Shown here: positions 21,750 to 32,722 of the stretch, piece after piece | Layout of the letters: the number at the start of each line of letters is the position of its first letter | How positions within the stretch are numbered: position 1 is the first letter of the stretch | Origin: Prinia subflava | Taxonomy: Eukaryota; Chordata; Aves; Passeriformes; Cisticolidae | Direction: 5' to 3' | Assembly: GCF_021018805.1 (NCBI RefSeq) | Contig: NW_026960611.1 | Span: forward strand, 310,001-374,000 | Length of the DNA: 64,000 bases | The notes under the pieces: model-generated | What the model saw: the letters and a program-made list of their open reading frames with translations, nothing else | What the model was told of the DNA's origin: nothing | Database searches by the model: none | Program-made: the position numbers and the translations under genes

Positions 21750-22512
21750 TGTTATGAACGAAAAAAAAAAACAAAAAAACAAAAAAACAACAAAACAACC
21801 ACCCCACAACTGACCCTCTCCTGGCTAGAGTAACACCCCCCACACCCCAGACAATCTGAGCAGGGAGAGCTGCCCTGAAGGAAAGTTGCCTGGCAACTTT
21901 TCCCTACCTAATTGAAATGTGAAAAGAAGCTGCCCACACCTAGATAGCCCTATTGTCCTTTGTAACTACCTCATTTAGCAAGAGTAACTTCGGCTATGAC
22001 CAGGACAAATGCATATGCATTTGGATATGCAGATAGGGCAGGGCCGCCCCCGTGGATCCTGGGAGGTTTTTTTGGGGGATACTGCACCCCGGGACAGGAA
22101 GCTGGATTCGTCAGAAGAGAACTGGATAGTGCCCTGGCTGAGCGGGGAGTGGGTGCACCTCCTGGCCTGGTTTGAAGATTGGCCATGACCTGTGAGGAGC
22201 CTGAATGGAATGGGAACTGGCCAGCTGAACTGACTGATGTAGAGAATGGGAAACTCTTGAAACTTTTCCCTGAGGGCAAAGAGCTGACTGCCAGTGCTCT
22301 GCCTTCTGATGGTTGACCAGAGAGAACTGCCAGCTGTTTCTATGGGAACAAGGACTCAGCATCCACTGGGACAGCACCTGCTCCTTCAGATGGCTGCAGT
22401 AGTGTGGAAAACTCTGATCGGACTTTGCAATCCTGCTGATGATTTTAATAATGAGCTGATCACTTTAATAAAGAGCTGAATATTAATAAAGGCATATGCC
22501 CTGTTCTTATCA
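21750..22512 (+). mobile_element. 3' LTR of element F
   Basis: 763 bp, differs from the 5' LTR in the A-run, at GGGTGC versus GCATGC near 22150, one G-to-A, one C-to-T in CpG and one base near the end. The rest is identical by eye. Followed by target duplication GCTC. Confidence 0.9.
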
Positions 22513-22739
22513 GCTCGACTGTCCTCCTCCCATGTCGAAAGCGACAGAGCAAGGGGAGCCAGGGGTATGTCTGCCCTTCCCAAGAGAAAACCCTCCAGGT
22601 AAGAGAGTAGCCAGCTGCACCCTTCCCCTCCTCCTCCTTCCAGTCACATCTTTTGTTCTCTTAAGTATTGGTAGTTATTGTCTCTTAGCAACAAATGGGA
22701 GAAAATTCCCTAAGAGAAAGAAAAAAAAAAAAAAAGGAA

Positions 22740-23030
22740 AAATCCTAACCTGCAGCACCACTTCCTCAGCCAGTTCCCTTAGGACCTGTGGGTGTATCTC
22801 ATCAGGTCTCAGGAACTGTGCACCTTCAGGTTCCTTAGATGGTCTCAAACCTGATCTACGGTGAGTGGGACTTAATTTTCTCAGTCCCTGCTTTGGATTC
22901 TGTGAGTTGGGCAGTGTGATTGGAGCACTTGGCAGTTAAGGCCAAGGCAAAAAGCTCATTGAGTAGCTAAACTTTCTCCATGGCTCAAGTAGCCAGGTCT
23001 CCTGTTTGCTCTTTGGGGGTGTTATAAATA
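22740..23030 (-). mobile_element. CR1 fragment (5' side of the conserved region)
   Basis: Sequence around GTGGGTGTATCTCATCAGGTC, followed by CTTCAGGTTCCTTAGATGG and CTCCTGTTTGCTC, matches my recollection of the antisense of an avian CR1 open frame. Interrupted on the right by provirus B. No intact frame. Confidence 0.55.
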
Positions 23031-23040
23031 ACTATGTAGT

Positions 23041-23717
23041 TGTTATAAACGCCAGGACAAATTTATTGCCAAATTCAATAGTTTGGTTTATTAACATCTA
23101 AATCACAAAATTTAGAACTAAATTATAACAATTTCAAACAATAAAAACAAAACAATACGAACTCCACGAACAGCAAACTTACTTGACCGAAGTTCTCCCG
23201 GGAAAAGCAGAGTCAAGGGTGACCCCAGGGACACAGGACCTGGCAGCCAGTGCCTCTAGCTGGGTTCACAAATTTGCTCACCTAAAGGCCCAACTTAAAT
23301 ACCCTTAACTTTCTCTTCGGCAATCTTCCTCCCATTGTTTCTCTAATCATTGGCCATTAACTTTATTTACATTAAATCCCGAAAGAGTCCCCAGGCATAT
23401 TCAAATGCTAATGTCCAGAGTTAGTCCTTGCTTTGAGTAGGTGTGTGATGACCGGTGTGAGTCTTTGCCGGCACGTCTCTGCTGGCACGTAGCGTTTGAC
23501 CGTTGCAAATCCCAATGAGTTTTGCTGCACGTAGGCAGGGGCAAGTCCTCAGGCCTCGTGTTCTCACCTTCTATTTTTGGAACCCGGAAGATCAGGGAGG
23601 TGCTTTACAGAAATTCGTGAGTTGAGCAGACCCACACATACCTTCATACAATATATATCACAGTTCTCAATCTATAATTATTTATAAAACATGAATTAAA
23701 TAACTATATTTCCTACA
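23041..23717 (-). mobile_element. 3' LTR of provirus B
   Basis: Plus-strand ends TGTTATAAACG and TTTCCTACA. On the sense (minus) strand it carries six G-to-A and one C-to-T changes relative to the 5' LTR. Confidence 0.9.
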
Positions 23718-23739
23718 ACTCCCCCATTTCTTTTCTTTT
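23718..23739 (-). other. polypurine tract of provirus B
   Basis: Minus strand reads AAAAGAAAAGAAATGGGGGA ending against the 3' LTR, a classic PPT. Confidence 0.85.
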
Positions 23740-26000
23740 GTCAATAATTTTAATTCATGTTTTGTATTTAACCTAATTGTTTTCTTCTATTTTTGTTTAT
23801 TCACATGTATTTCAAACCTTTTTAAAACTTGAGCCGCCCTTTTTCGTCGATTTTTCTTTGTATTCTTACTTCTAAAAGGCCTCATTCCCATGGTAAATCT
23901 GGAATTTACCAGGATCCATACCATTCCTATAGTATATAATCTTATTATCTCTCTTCCCTCTTTTATTATCCACTTCTACATTTGAAAACAGGTGTCTGGA
24001 TTCTTTTACTTGCTTAACTTTTTTTCTTCTTCCCCTTTTATAAGACAGTCTACCCTTCTTGACTGTACATTTGTCTAATTTTCTATTTCGGTCTAAATTA
24101 AATTGGTCTTACTTTTCTGCGTGTTGCCTCCCACTAGCCTCATTAATCTCTGCAGTCTTTTTAATTCAACTTGTATACTGATTAGAAATTCGTGGACCGC
24201 TCCCTCTAAGGATCCCTCTCAGGGGGTACTCTTGAAAGAAGAGGGTATTTCTGGCCACAAATCTTCAGACAAGGTCTGTGGGCTGGAATTTAGTTTAATC
24301 AATTTTTTTCTTGTATCTAGATCTCCCTTTTGAGGGTGCTCCATTTTGGACATTATGTCAACTTTAAGACTGTCCTTTCTAGGAATTCCCAGGCTGAGCC
24401 TAGTTTCATTGTAATGACCCTTTGTAGGTATTACAGTTAAGCTTATGATCAGTAGGGAAGTCTACAAACAAGTTCTTCTGTATAGACCAAAGCCCATTGG
24501 GTTGCGACTAACGGCTGGTTTTTGGGTGCTTCTCACAGCAGGGACAGGTTGCTTGGACCCCCTTCCTGATCTTTCTTTCATTTTCTGCTGGGTTGTTTTC
24601 CTTGGACGGCTTGAGTTGCCCTTTTCGTCACAATAGGAGCTTCACTGGATCAATTTCTCTACTTCTATGCTTTTTGCACTCTATCCCCCCCTGCCGGCTA
24701 AATTTCAGGTATTTGCCAGATTAACTTACTCTACTCCCAGCAGACCGTGAGTTCTAAGATTGTATGACTAAGGAGAAATACTTTCTTTCAGGTTACTCTT
24801 CCTTCTTTTGGTTCTCTTTTTCGAGTGGTTACAAAGTTTCTTTTGAGGCTCTTTTAGGCTGCTGCTTAATGTTCTTCAGGGCGGCTGCGTCTTTGATACA
24901 GCCGGGACATCAGATCTCTGGGGGAAGAGATGACGTTCCACTCGGGGTTTTCCCTCGGGGCTGGCTGTTAATTTCTTAGCTCTGGAGGCGTGTGCTCAAT
25001 CTCTTTCAGCTGCTGTATCTGCAATTAAAGGACAAGAAAGGGTCTCTTCCAATGAGGGGTTAATGACACCGCTTTCTAAGCTCTTATCAGTATTTTATCT
25101 CTTGGTTGTATATCATGAATATACATCGAAATCTTGCAACTTTCTCAGATTGAATTTACTTAATACAAAATTCTAAACCAGCCCAATACTTACAGGAATA
25201 TTGTACAGAGAGAATCCCTGTCATGTCCAGAAAATCTGAATATTAGAACAAGTTATCTAATAGTATATTCACACTTTTACCATAAAAACAATTTTGTCTC
25301 TGGATCACTATGATTCTCACTTCACTGTTCACCCAATGTACTATACAATCCAGAATTTTTCCCTTTTTTGTACTGTTACAGGAAAAATTAAAATTAACAG
25401 AAAGAGGATTTTACTTCTTATTAAACGAAGTTTATACTGAAACATACAAACAATTCTTTTTACATCTTACTAATACTTCTGACAATGTCTACTGGATATA
25501 TAGCGAGCAAACAATAAACACTAAGACTACTCCAAATCTTATAGTATTAACACAGGTTTTAGCTTTTTAAAGAAAAATTCAGTTTAAAAAAAATCATAGA
25601 TGAGCACAAACAATTTGGGCTTATTTCAGGGATCAAACTCAGCACATTCAGAGTGATTTGGCATACAGACAAACATTCATAAAACTCAGTATCTTACAAT
25701 GCTCGGTGACAACAGCAGTTTCTAGGACAATCAGCTGTTAAGGTTACACACATTTTTACTCAGTTTCTACAGTCTCAGTGTAATGAGTCTGCACTACTGC
25801 TAATTAACTGAACTACAAATTTATATTCCAGACCCCTACTCAGCACATTCTCAGATACACACAGCCAAAAGAAGGACGCAACTTGAGTGAGACAATGGGA
25901 CCACCTTGTCCCTATTTTCGATGTGCACCCTGCTATGGCTATTCTCACTCAGCCCCCAAGAAGCATCTGCCTTCACAACTGCTTCTCACTTTTGCTTTAG
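23740..26000 (-). other. interior of provirus B, 3' half, no gene recognised
   Basis: This is where 3' pol and env would lie. No minus-strand frame above about 70 codons and no motif I recognise. The plus-strand frames at 24103, 24445, 24764 and 25310 look like chance. Confidence 0.5.
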
Positions 26001-26022
26001 CCACCCCTAATGATCAGCAAAA

Positions 26023-26500
26023 TTAACACAATTCTAGAAACACTATCGGACCTTTCAGCTCTGCTGTTAGCTTGATGGCGACACTTCTTGTTTTGGTTTG
26101 TAATTCTACTGCCTCGTAGCAATTGTGACTACACTCCTCAGATCCTCCCCAGGACTGAAACTGGGCGGGGTTTCGAGCAGCAGCAGTACGGAGTTCTAAC
26201 TCCGGGGAATTTACTAGAATTGCTTCATATTTCAATAGCCGGGATTCAGTAAGCCATTTAAAACATACTCTACCGGTTTCTTGGCTCCCGCCTACTCCTG
26301 TGTAAGAACTCTATACGCTGTGTGATTGCTAACATCTACGAAAAGCTGGAACTCCCGGTTAATATACCGGGGCAGTTCCCGTCAACTACTCGTGCAGATC
26401 CGTCTACAAACCATTTCTCACAGACAGGATCAGCTGCAGACCCCTATTTCAGCGTGGCAAGATACAATCTTGCAGCAGTAGCTGAAGTGACTTCTTCACT
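26023..26500 (-). pseudogene. pol: RNase H-like pol remnant of provirus B
   Basis: Around 26360-26420 the minus strand encodes EKWFVDGSARVVDGN, which fits the first catalytic aspartate segment of a retroviral RNase H, with stops on both sides. The 70-codon frame 26023-26235 lies downstream but shows no motif I can name. Position, roughly the middle of the interior, is right for pol. Low certainty because it rests on one motif. Confidence 0.4.
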
Positions 26501-27953
26501 TCATCAGAGAGCCAATTCAAACAATCAGTGAGCAGTAAGCAAAATTTGTACAAATTAAGAGAAAAACTTAAGACCTCACCCATAATCTTGGGGGAGTATT
26601 TTAACAAGACAGAAAAAAACAAAGCACACTAAATAGAAGAAACTATTACAAAGAGCAGAACTTACTCTGTAATAAACTATACATTACTTAAATTCGGAAC
26701 TTAAAACTCAGAAAAGTTTTCTAAAGCTAGGAGTCACTGTAAACATTAGGCTCCGGTAATCAGACAGCTTTATTTAGTACAATTATCAGAACATTAACAC
26801 TACTGCTTTTTACTTCAGTCTAAAAAACTTCACAAACTTAGCTTTTTTTAACAAACAAACTTGAGATAACTTGTGCCTAATTCTTAAAGTAAAGCTCCTG
26901 TATTTGCTATCTATTCTTGCGTATTATTAAACTTAGATACACAAGCAAACACCGACCAAACTTAATACTGGTGACAAAATGCTGCCTCTCAACAGCCACT
27001 TTAATTTTGGCTTCACTGGCCACATGCTTCAACCTTTTGAAAGAAAAACTGAAACACACAAAACCCTTGCAGTACACTGTCTGCCAACACTAATGCTATA
27101 TTCCTGCTCAAGCTAACAATCTGAATTCAAAATGTAGCAATTGTTTTAAACATAGACGAGCTACATCTACTATACTATCAACCTTTTGATCTGCACAAAA
27201 TCTTCACATGCAGCAGACAGACAACTAAAAGGAAGATATATTTTCAGCTTTTTAAGAACAAACACTTAGGTATTTCTTACGCATAAGTATAGCTCTCATT
27301 CTTGGTCTCTTCTCTCAATACTTTTATCTATTTTTGCTTCTTATTTCGCCTTACAGGGCGGTTTTCTGCTCCGGGCAGCCTCGTCTAATCACTTTAAAGC
27401 TGCTGCTTCTCTTCGTCTCCCGGCAACTATGGACTGACTCGCCCTGCCGCTTGCGGGAAGGGGCGGGTTTCGTTCTATTCCCACGTTAGTGAAAAGAAGA
27501 AAAAAAAAACAACTCCGCCGATCTCGTCTAGGAGGAAAAAAAACTCTTAAAGCAAAATACACAACTCTAGGGAGTCTCTAAAATGTATTCAGCTTGAAGT
27601 AAAAGATTTACTACCACCAAGGAAAAGAGTAGGCAAGATTCTTTTTAATCTCTTTTTTATCTTTTTCTCCTTTTGCAGACTCACGTGAATTTTCGCATTT
27701 CTAATTTGCACGCTTCTCAACACCACTAGTTATTCTCTAATGCATTCTAATTCACTTTTGGTAATTTCTGTTTTGCTCTACTGTCAAATTTCTTACGGGA
27801 ATGCTTCTTTTCCTCTATTTTTCCTCTTGGGCCATTCTTGCTCTCACACTAACTGTCTTACCCCGAATCCCTCCCGGGCTCTTCAAGATCTCTTTCGGGG
27901 GTCCTGGTTTTAGCCAGGGCTCTAACTGGTGTATACTTGTTTGGTTTATTTTT

Positions 27954-28290
27954 TTACCTTTCGTTTTCCTTACCCTTCTTCTCTTTTTCTCTATATTTTA
28001 GCGTCGGTGGCCGAGGTGCGGGGTCAGGACCAGAAACGGGGGCAGGATTCCCTCTCGGGAATCTCTTTGAACGGGAGGGAGGTTTCTGGAGTGGCCGCTG
28101 AGCTCGGGGCTCCGCATGGGTCTCGGATGGCAGTGCTAACTCTGCTCTTGAGAAGGCCGGGGAGGAGGAAGTGGTAGGGGTAGGGGCTGGCAGGACGGGG
28201 GCCACCGAGCCGTGAGAGAAGTTTATCTCGTAGTCTAGTTCATTCTGTGTTTCCTTTAAGGAATCCTCCCGATCTCTGCTGAGATCTGAT
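27954..28290 (-). pseudogene. gag: gag-like proline-rich segment of provirus B
   Basis: About 110 codons are open on the minus strand (KSDLSRDREDSLKETQ into APVLPAPTPTTSSSPAF and onward), acidic then proline/serine-rich, the composition of the MA-CA linker of betaretroviral Gag. It lies about 750 bp downstream of the PBS, as gag should. Not identified by a domain motif. Confidence 0.35.
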
Positions 28291-29008
28291 TTTATACTCC
28301 CTGTGGCACAGAAGTTATGGGATACTAAAAATTAAATCTCGAGTTTCTGAACTCGATGCCGTTAACTTAATGATCTAACGGATGACTGTTCCGTGGATGT
28401 TCGGTTAACGGCGGGGCTCTGTAACCGCCACCGAAAAAATTAAGCGACCCCCCTGGTCGCGGTCAAGAAGGCTTACTCGTCTCTGAATTCAAAAAGGGAC
28501 GTCTTCTTTCTTTCAGGACCCCCTGGTGACTTCTCCTACTCCGTCGGGTAACACTCACACACGAAGCGAAATATCACACGTTCTAATCGCTTCCCTGTCG
28601 GTCGGCCGTGTCCTTCGCGGGAGCAGCGGAAACGCGACCTTAAGGTCCGCTCTCGCTTCGTGATAAATCACGTCTCATTCACACACACACTCACACGCAC
28701 ATACACGTTCTCAAGTACTTGGTCACCCTTACTCAACTACGCTATACTTACGGTCTTTTTCCTGCGTGGATTCTTCGTGCACTTAGATTTTTACGAGTGA
28801 AACAATACCGCGGTTCCAGGGGAAAACCCCTGCTGAGTTCCCGAGCCTCCCCAAGCTAGCTTGTCTTAATGCCTAATCTCTTTGCTGTTGTGGGTTCTGG
28901 GTTCGTAAAGCTAGTTCGTTCTTCCGGACTTACCCGCTCTGCTAGGCTGCTTTTTACGGCGGGGCGCTCTCCGGTCAGAAGCAGGGATCTGTAGAATATT
29001 CAAAACTG

Positions 29009-29026
29009 ACCCCACGTTGGGTGCCA
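29009..29026 (-). promoter_or_regulatory. primer-binding site of provirus B (tRNA-Lys1,2-like)
   Basis: Minus strand TGGCACCCAACGTGGGGT follows the 5' LTR after four bases. From memory the lysine-1,2 site is TGGCGCCCAACGTGGGGC, two differences. Confidence 0.75.
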
Positions 29027-29310
29027 AAATTGTTATAAACGCCAGGACAAATTTATTGCCAAATTCAATAGTTTGGTTTATTAACATCTAAATCACAAAA
29101 TTTAGAACCAAATTATAACAATTTCAAACAATAAAAACAAAACAATACGAACTCCACGAACAGCAAACTTACTTGACCGAAGTTCTCCCGGGAAAAGCAG
29201 AGTCAAGGGTGACCCCAGGGACACAGGACCTGGCAGCCAGTGCCTCTAGCTGGGTTCACAAATTTGCCCACCTAAAGGCCCAACTTAAATACCCTTAACT
29301 TTCCCTTCGG

Positions 29311-29637
29311 TGTCACCCTGGTTTTGAAGACTTTTTTAAGCCTTCTGCTTATGTTCTTCATATTGGAGTCAGAAGTTTCACCTTATCACACTTTCTGCTA
29401 TAAACACTGGCCATGTTTTGCTAACTGTCTTTTATTGTTTACATATTTCTAGGTAGGAGGAGAAATGTGATTGACAGTTAGCTCGACCAACGTGGATTGA
29501 GAGGTGGAATTCCATCCTCCAATCCACGGGCACCATGGCAAATGTATAAAACTGGGTTCTGTAAATAAACTCGCTCTCTTTTCCTGCTTCGCTCACCAGC
29601 GTGTCCTTGTGTGGTTCTTCCCGTGTCCACTGTGACA
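29311..29637 (+). mobile_element. 5' LTR of provirus E
   Basis: 327 bp, TGTCACC to GTGACA. The only visible difference from the 3' LTR is one extra T at CTGCTTATG. Confidence 0.95.
29519..29569 (+). promoter_or_regulatory. LTR promoter and poly(A) signal of provirus E
   Basis: CCAAT at 29519-29523, TATAAA at 29545-29550 and AATAAA at 29564-29569 are in the usual U3-R order. The TATA to AATAAA distance is short, implying a very short R. The same boxes recur at 36429-36434 and 36448-36453 in the 3' LTR. Confidence 0.7.
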
Positions 29638-29639
29638 TC

Positions 29640-29657
29640 TGGTGAGCCCGACGTGTG
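29640..29657 (+). promoter_or_regulatory. primer-binding site of provirus E (tRNA-Trp-like)
   Basis: TGGTGAGCCCGACGTGTG begins 2 bp after the LTR. By recollection it matches the avian alpharetrovirus tRNA-Trp site at 15 of 18 positions. Confidence 0.65.
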
Positions 29658-29679
29658 TGGTAGGACTGTCTGGGTGAGC

Positions 29680-29762
29680 TCTGTCGGGCCCTTCACTCCT
29701 TGCCTAGGCTCTGTGGCTCTGTAGTGCCTTTCACTCCTTCCCTAGGCTCTGTGGCTCTGTTT
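29680..29762 (+). repeat. two-copy direct repeat in the leader
   Basis: CACTCCTTGCCTAGGCTCTG and CACTCCTTCCCTAGGCTCTG repeat about 38 bp apart, each followed by TGGCTCTGT. Lies between PBS and gag, where packaging signals usually are; no function shown. Confidence 0.6.
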
Positions 29763-29797
29763 GGCGGGTTTACCCCCCCCCTTTTTTCTGCTGCACA

Positions 29798-32722
29798 ATG
29801 TCTTTCGATACGGTCTTGAAAGAGGACTCCATAGTTTTGGAGGTCTGGAAGTCTATTGTAGAACTAAAGTACGTTCCTGTTTCCTGGGCAGAACTTCAGG
29901 GTTTGTTGGAATGGGCCCAGGGGCGTGGCTTCTTTAGCGATCCGGCGGACGCATTTTCTGGGGAGGTGTGGGGCAGTTTGGGGAAGTGCCTCAAGAACCT
30001 TCTCTCTTCCCCCCCCGTCGTGCTGGAGGCAGCCAGGTTGTTGGTTGTGTGGGGAGAGATTGATTTTTTCTTTCGGAAAATGGATCCCGCTAGCTCGGAG
30101 ATCTCGGCAGATTCTCTGAGCGACCCTCCCTCTCCGGTGGTAGGTGGGGGGCCGCAAAGGGACGCGGCCGCGGTGTCGGACGTGGGATCTCCGTCCGAGC
30201 TCGATCCCCTGTCTCCGAGGTCGGAGGATTCTTTTCCTCCCCCTTCGGCTGATGCGCTGGAAGATTTGTTCCTCTCCGATTCGGATTTCGAATTTTTGGG
30301 GAACAAGGGAAGCCTGAACCCGCCCCGGCCGTTCGAACAGCGAGAGGGCGGGGCCCCGCAGTCGTCACGGCCGGCCCCGCCCACTCATGCCCCACAGCTC
30401 CGGGGAGTGGGGATGGAAGAGCCTTCCATTCAGGCCTTCCCAGCACTGACGGGCGGGGAGGAGGCCTCGGCGCGGGCCCCGCCCCTTGCAGAGCATGATT
30501 CTGTTACCACGCTCTGCCCGAAATGCGGAACTTCCACGACGTATCCTCTGGATACGTCAAGGGTGGAGCCGCCCCCCGCGCAGCCCCCCTTGGGCGCCGA
30601 GGGTGGCTCCTTGGGCGCCTCGGCGCCTGCGCCGCCTCTGCAGAGCGTGGAGGGGGCGGGCGCCGCTGGAGGCGGGGCCTGTATCGGCTCTTCGCCGGCC
30701 CCCGTCCTGTTGGGTGGGCAGTCCGTGCATTCCCTGTCGGGGGGGCTGCCGCCTGCTATTGGCCGGCGGAGCCTCGGTGAAACCTTACTCGGCGGGATCC
30801 CGGACCGAGCGGCGGCTGGCTCGGGCAAGGGCGGAGCGACGCCGATCCCTGCTCCCTTCCTGGGTCCCCCCCCCACTGCACCGGTCGCGCCTGCGGTGCT
30901 GAGCACGGCGCGTGTAGAGGGTGCAGTCCCGCGAACCGCGCCTGCGCCGTTGATCGCGGCGCGAGACGGGGACGCAGCCCCGCGGGCAGCGCCGGTGCCC
31001 GCCCCCCGTCCCCCCCCTGCTCTGAGGGCGCAGGCGCCCTTGAGCACGGCGCACAGTGGAGCGAAAGCTCCGCCAGCCGCACCCGTCCCAGCACATTGTA
31101 ATCTGCCTGCACGGGACTCGGGGGTTCTATCGGAACCTACACCTACTGAAGAGCCCTGTACCCGTGCTGCGGCGGACGCAGGCACCGCCGGGGCTGCGGA
31201 AGCACCAGCGGGCCCGCCCCCGCAGCCTCCCACCGGCGCTGCGCCTGCGATGGGAGCAGGCGCTACAGTTTTTAAATTCAGCGCTGGTGGGGACGCAGCT
31301 GGGGTCCGGCCGGCCCTTCCCAGGGCCAAGAGACCCCGTGATCTGGGATCCTCCACCTGGACACTCCCTCCTTGTAATGTCACAGTGCGGCCAAAGGATA
31401 AGCAGCAATTTTGGGGGGCAGTTAAAGTCAAGACGGAGGAAGTGATGGACTGCATGTATACACATTGTCCTCCGGAGTCTGAAAAGATTAGCGCTACTGC
31501 TGTTGTTTCTGACGCCGCTGGACCTCCGGTGTCTGGCATTCAGCTGGCCCCCAGCCAAGTGTCTGCCTCTGTCCCTGTGGACTCCACGGGACGGGATGTG
31601 GCAGGTCCTGCCACCCTACCAGGAGGTCTCCAGGCTTTCCCTGTCATAACAGGTGTTACCCATAACACCCACCAGCCTTTGCATTGGAAAGCCTTGATGG
31701 ACCTTCGTGATAAGGTGGGGAAATATGGCCTGGGGTCTAGTGAAGTAATGCAGATGCTCAGGTTTTTCAACGGTCATCTTTTAACACCTTATGACATCCG
31801 GAGTCTAGCTCGTACTCTGTTTCCACCTGTCGAATATGAAATTTTCGAATCAAAATGGAGTGAGTTAGCAAACAGCACAGTGGAGCAAAATGCCACATTA
31901 GGCCCAACTGATGTCAGGCGCACGGTTGATACCGATAAGCTGCTGGGCATCGGAAATTATGCCGATGCCAATGGACAAGTTGGGTTTGCGCCCTTGGTGC
32001 TTGAGCAGTGCCAACAGGTAGGCATGGCAGCTCTGGTTCAGACCATAGCAATGGCTGCTCCAGAGGAACCGTTTAACACAATTGTTCAAGGAGCTGATGA
32101 GACATTCCTGCATTTTGCAGGAAGGCTGACTGCTGCAGTGGAAAAGCAGGTCGGTGATCCTGAGCATAGGAAGGTATTACTTAAGTACCTGGGCCGAGGC
32201 AACTGCAATACTGATTGCAGGAAGATCATCGACACACTTCCTGGTGATCCGTCCATCGCTAAGATGGCAGAGGCCTGTGCAAAGATAAGCACACGTAGCC
32301 GCAAGTTTGTGGCCTTGGCTGATGCTGTGCAGTCACCTGGGGCTATGGCTGTACAATCAGCCATGGCCCCTGTGATGCAGCCTGCTTGGAGGGGCCCTCA
32401 GGGCAGGTTGCAACAGCAGGGCAGTCCCAGAACCAGGAAAAAACAGGGGAAGAAAGTGCAAAAAACCACGGCCCCCTTGTTTCTGTGCGCTCGATGTGGA
32501 AAACCAAATCACTTTGCAAATGATTGCAGGGCGACGGTGCATGCTAATGGCCATCCCCTTCTGGTGTCGGGAAACACGAAACGCAGCGCGAAGCAGAGAC
32601 GCGCTCAGACACAAGTGTCTCTGCCCCCACCCGAACCGATGGAGGTCTGCTTAGCAGGCTTGCAGCCAGCACCCGCGGCTCAGCGGGTGTTGACGTCTGC
32701 ACAGCAGAATCTGTCCTCATAA
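29798..32722 (+). CDS. gag: Gag polyprotein of provirus E
   Basis: 974 codons, open. It starts MSFDTVLKED, without the glycine-2 needed for myristoylation. Residues ~1-95 form a matrix-like helical region similar to that of provirus A. ~95-610 is very long, acidic then proline/alanine-rich and GC-rich, and holds one CX2C (LCPKCGTS) near 237. The capsid begins about 613 (FPVITGVTHNTHQPLHW), with the major homology region IVQGADETFLHFAGRL near 762. Nucleocapsid has one zinc knuckle CARCGKPNHFANDC near 897. The stop at 32722 lies 147 bp beyond a frameshift heptamer. It is longer than most betaretroviral Gags because of the linker. Builds the capsid of an intracellular particle. Confidence 0.92.
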   Translation: MSFDTVLKEDSIVLEVWKSIVELKYVPVSWAELQGLLEWAQGRGFFSDPADAFSGEVWGSLGKCLKNLLSSPPVVLEAARLLVVWGEIDFFFRKMDPASSEISADSLSDPPSPVVGGGPQRDAAAVSDVGSPSELDPLSPRSEDSFPPPSADALEDLFLSDSDFEFLGNKGSLNPPRPFEQREGGAPQSSRPAPPTHAPQLRGVGMEEPSIQAFPALTGGEEASARAPPLAEHDSVTTLCPKCGTSTTYPLDTSRVEPPPAQPPLGAEGGSLGASAPAPPLQSVEGAGAAGGGACIGSSPAPVLLGGQSVHSLSGGLPPAIGRRSLGETLLGGIPDRAAAGSGKGGATPIPAPFLGPPPTAPVAPAVLSTARVEGAVPRTAPAPLIAARDGDAAPRAAPVPAPRPPPALRAQAPLSTAHSGAKAPPAAPVPAHCNLPARDSGVLSEPTPTEEPCTRAAADAGTAGAAEAPAGPPPQPPTGAAPAMGAGATVFKFSAGGDAAGVRPALPRAKRPRDLGSSTWTLPPCNVTVRPKDKQQFWGAVKVKTEEVMDCMYTHCPPESEKISATAVVSDAAGPPVSGIQLAPSQVSASVPVDSTGRDVAGPATLPGGLQAFPVITGVTHNTHQPLHWKALMDLRDKVGKYGLGSSEVMQMLRFFNGHLLTPYDIRSLARTLFPPVEYEIFESKWSELANSTVEQNATLGPTDVRRTVDTDKLLGIGNYADANGQVGFAPLVLEQCQQVGMAALVQTIAMAAPEEPFNTIVQGADETFLHFAGRLTAAVEKQVGDPEHRKVLLKYLGRGNCNTDCRKIIDTLPGDPSIAKMAEACAKISTRSRKFVALADAVQSPGAMAVQSAMAPVMQPAWRGPQGRLQQQGSPRTRKKQGKKVQKTTAPLFLCARCGKPNHFANDCRATVHANGHPLLVSGNTKRSAKQRRAQTQVSLPPPEPMEVCLAGLQPAPAAQRVLTSAQQNLSS
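32569..32575 (+). promoter_or_regulatory. gag-pro -1 frameshift slippery site GGGAAAC
   Basis: G GGA AAC is in the gag phase (codons GGA 32570, AAC 32573). Shifting -1 here opens pro, which has no stop from this point to 33372. The heptamer fits the X XXY YYZ rule used by betaretroviruses. Confidence 0.85.

Larger units (their letters stand above)
15093..22512 (+). mobile_element. element F: large non-coding LTR retrotransposon
   Basis: LTRs 15093-15859 and 21750-22512 are about 99% identical by eye and oriented alike. GCTC target duplications lie at 15089-15092 and 22513-22516. A PBS resembling the tRNA-Pro type follows the 5' LTR and a PPT precedes the 3' LTR. The 5.9 kb interior has no gag, pro, pol or env. 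Instead it holds two GC-rich tandem-repeat arrays (16.3-18.1 kb), an A-rich stretch (18.1-19.7 kb) and a CR1-derived RT segment (about 20.0-21.35 kb). It must have been mobilised in trans, most likely by a class I ERV given the 4 bp duplication and PBS type (inference). Confidence 0.85.

Noticed and set aside
15093..22512. GpG-to-ApG bias between the two LTRs of element F
   Set aside because: The handful of LTR differences (one G to A before C, one CpG C to T, one GG/CA pair) show no GpG bias; the editing signal is confined to the interior.
30430..31539. 369-codon minus-strand frame opposite gag of provirus E
   Set aside because: It lies fully within the GC-rich Pro/Ala linker of gag; GC-rich sequence suppresses stops on the other strand. 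No domain or start context supports it.
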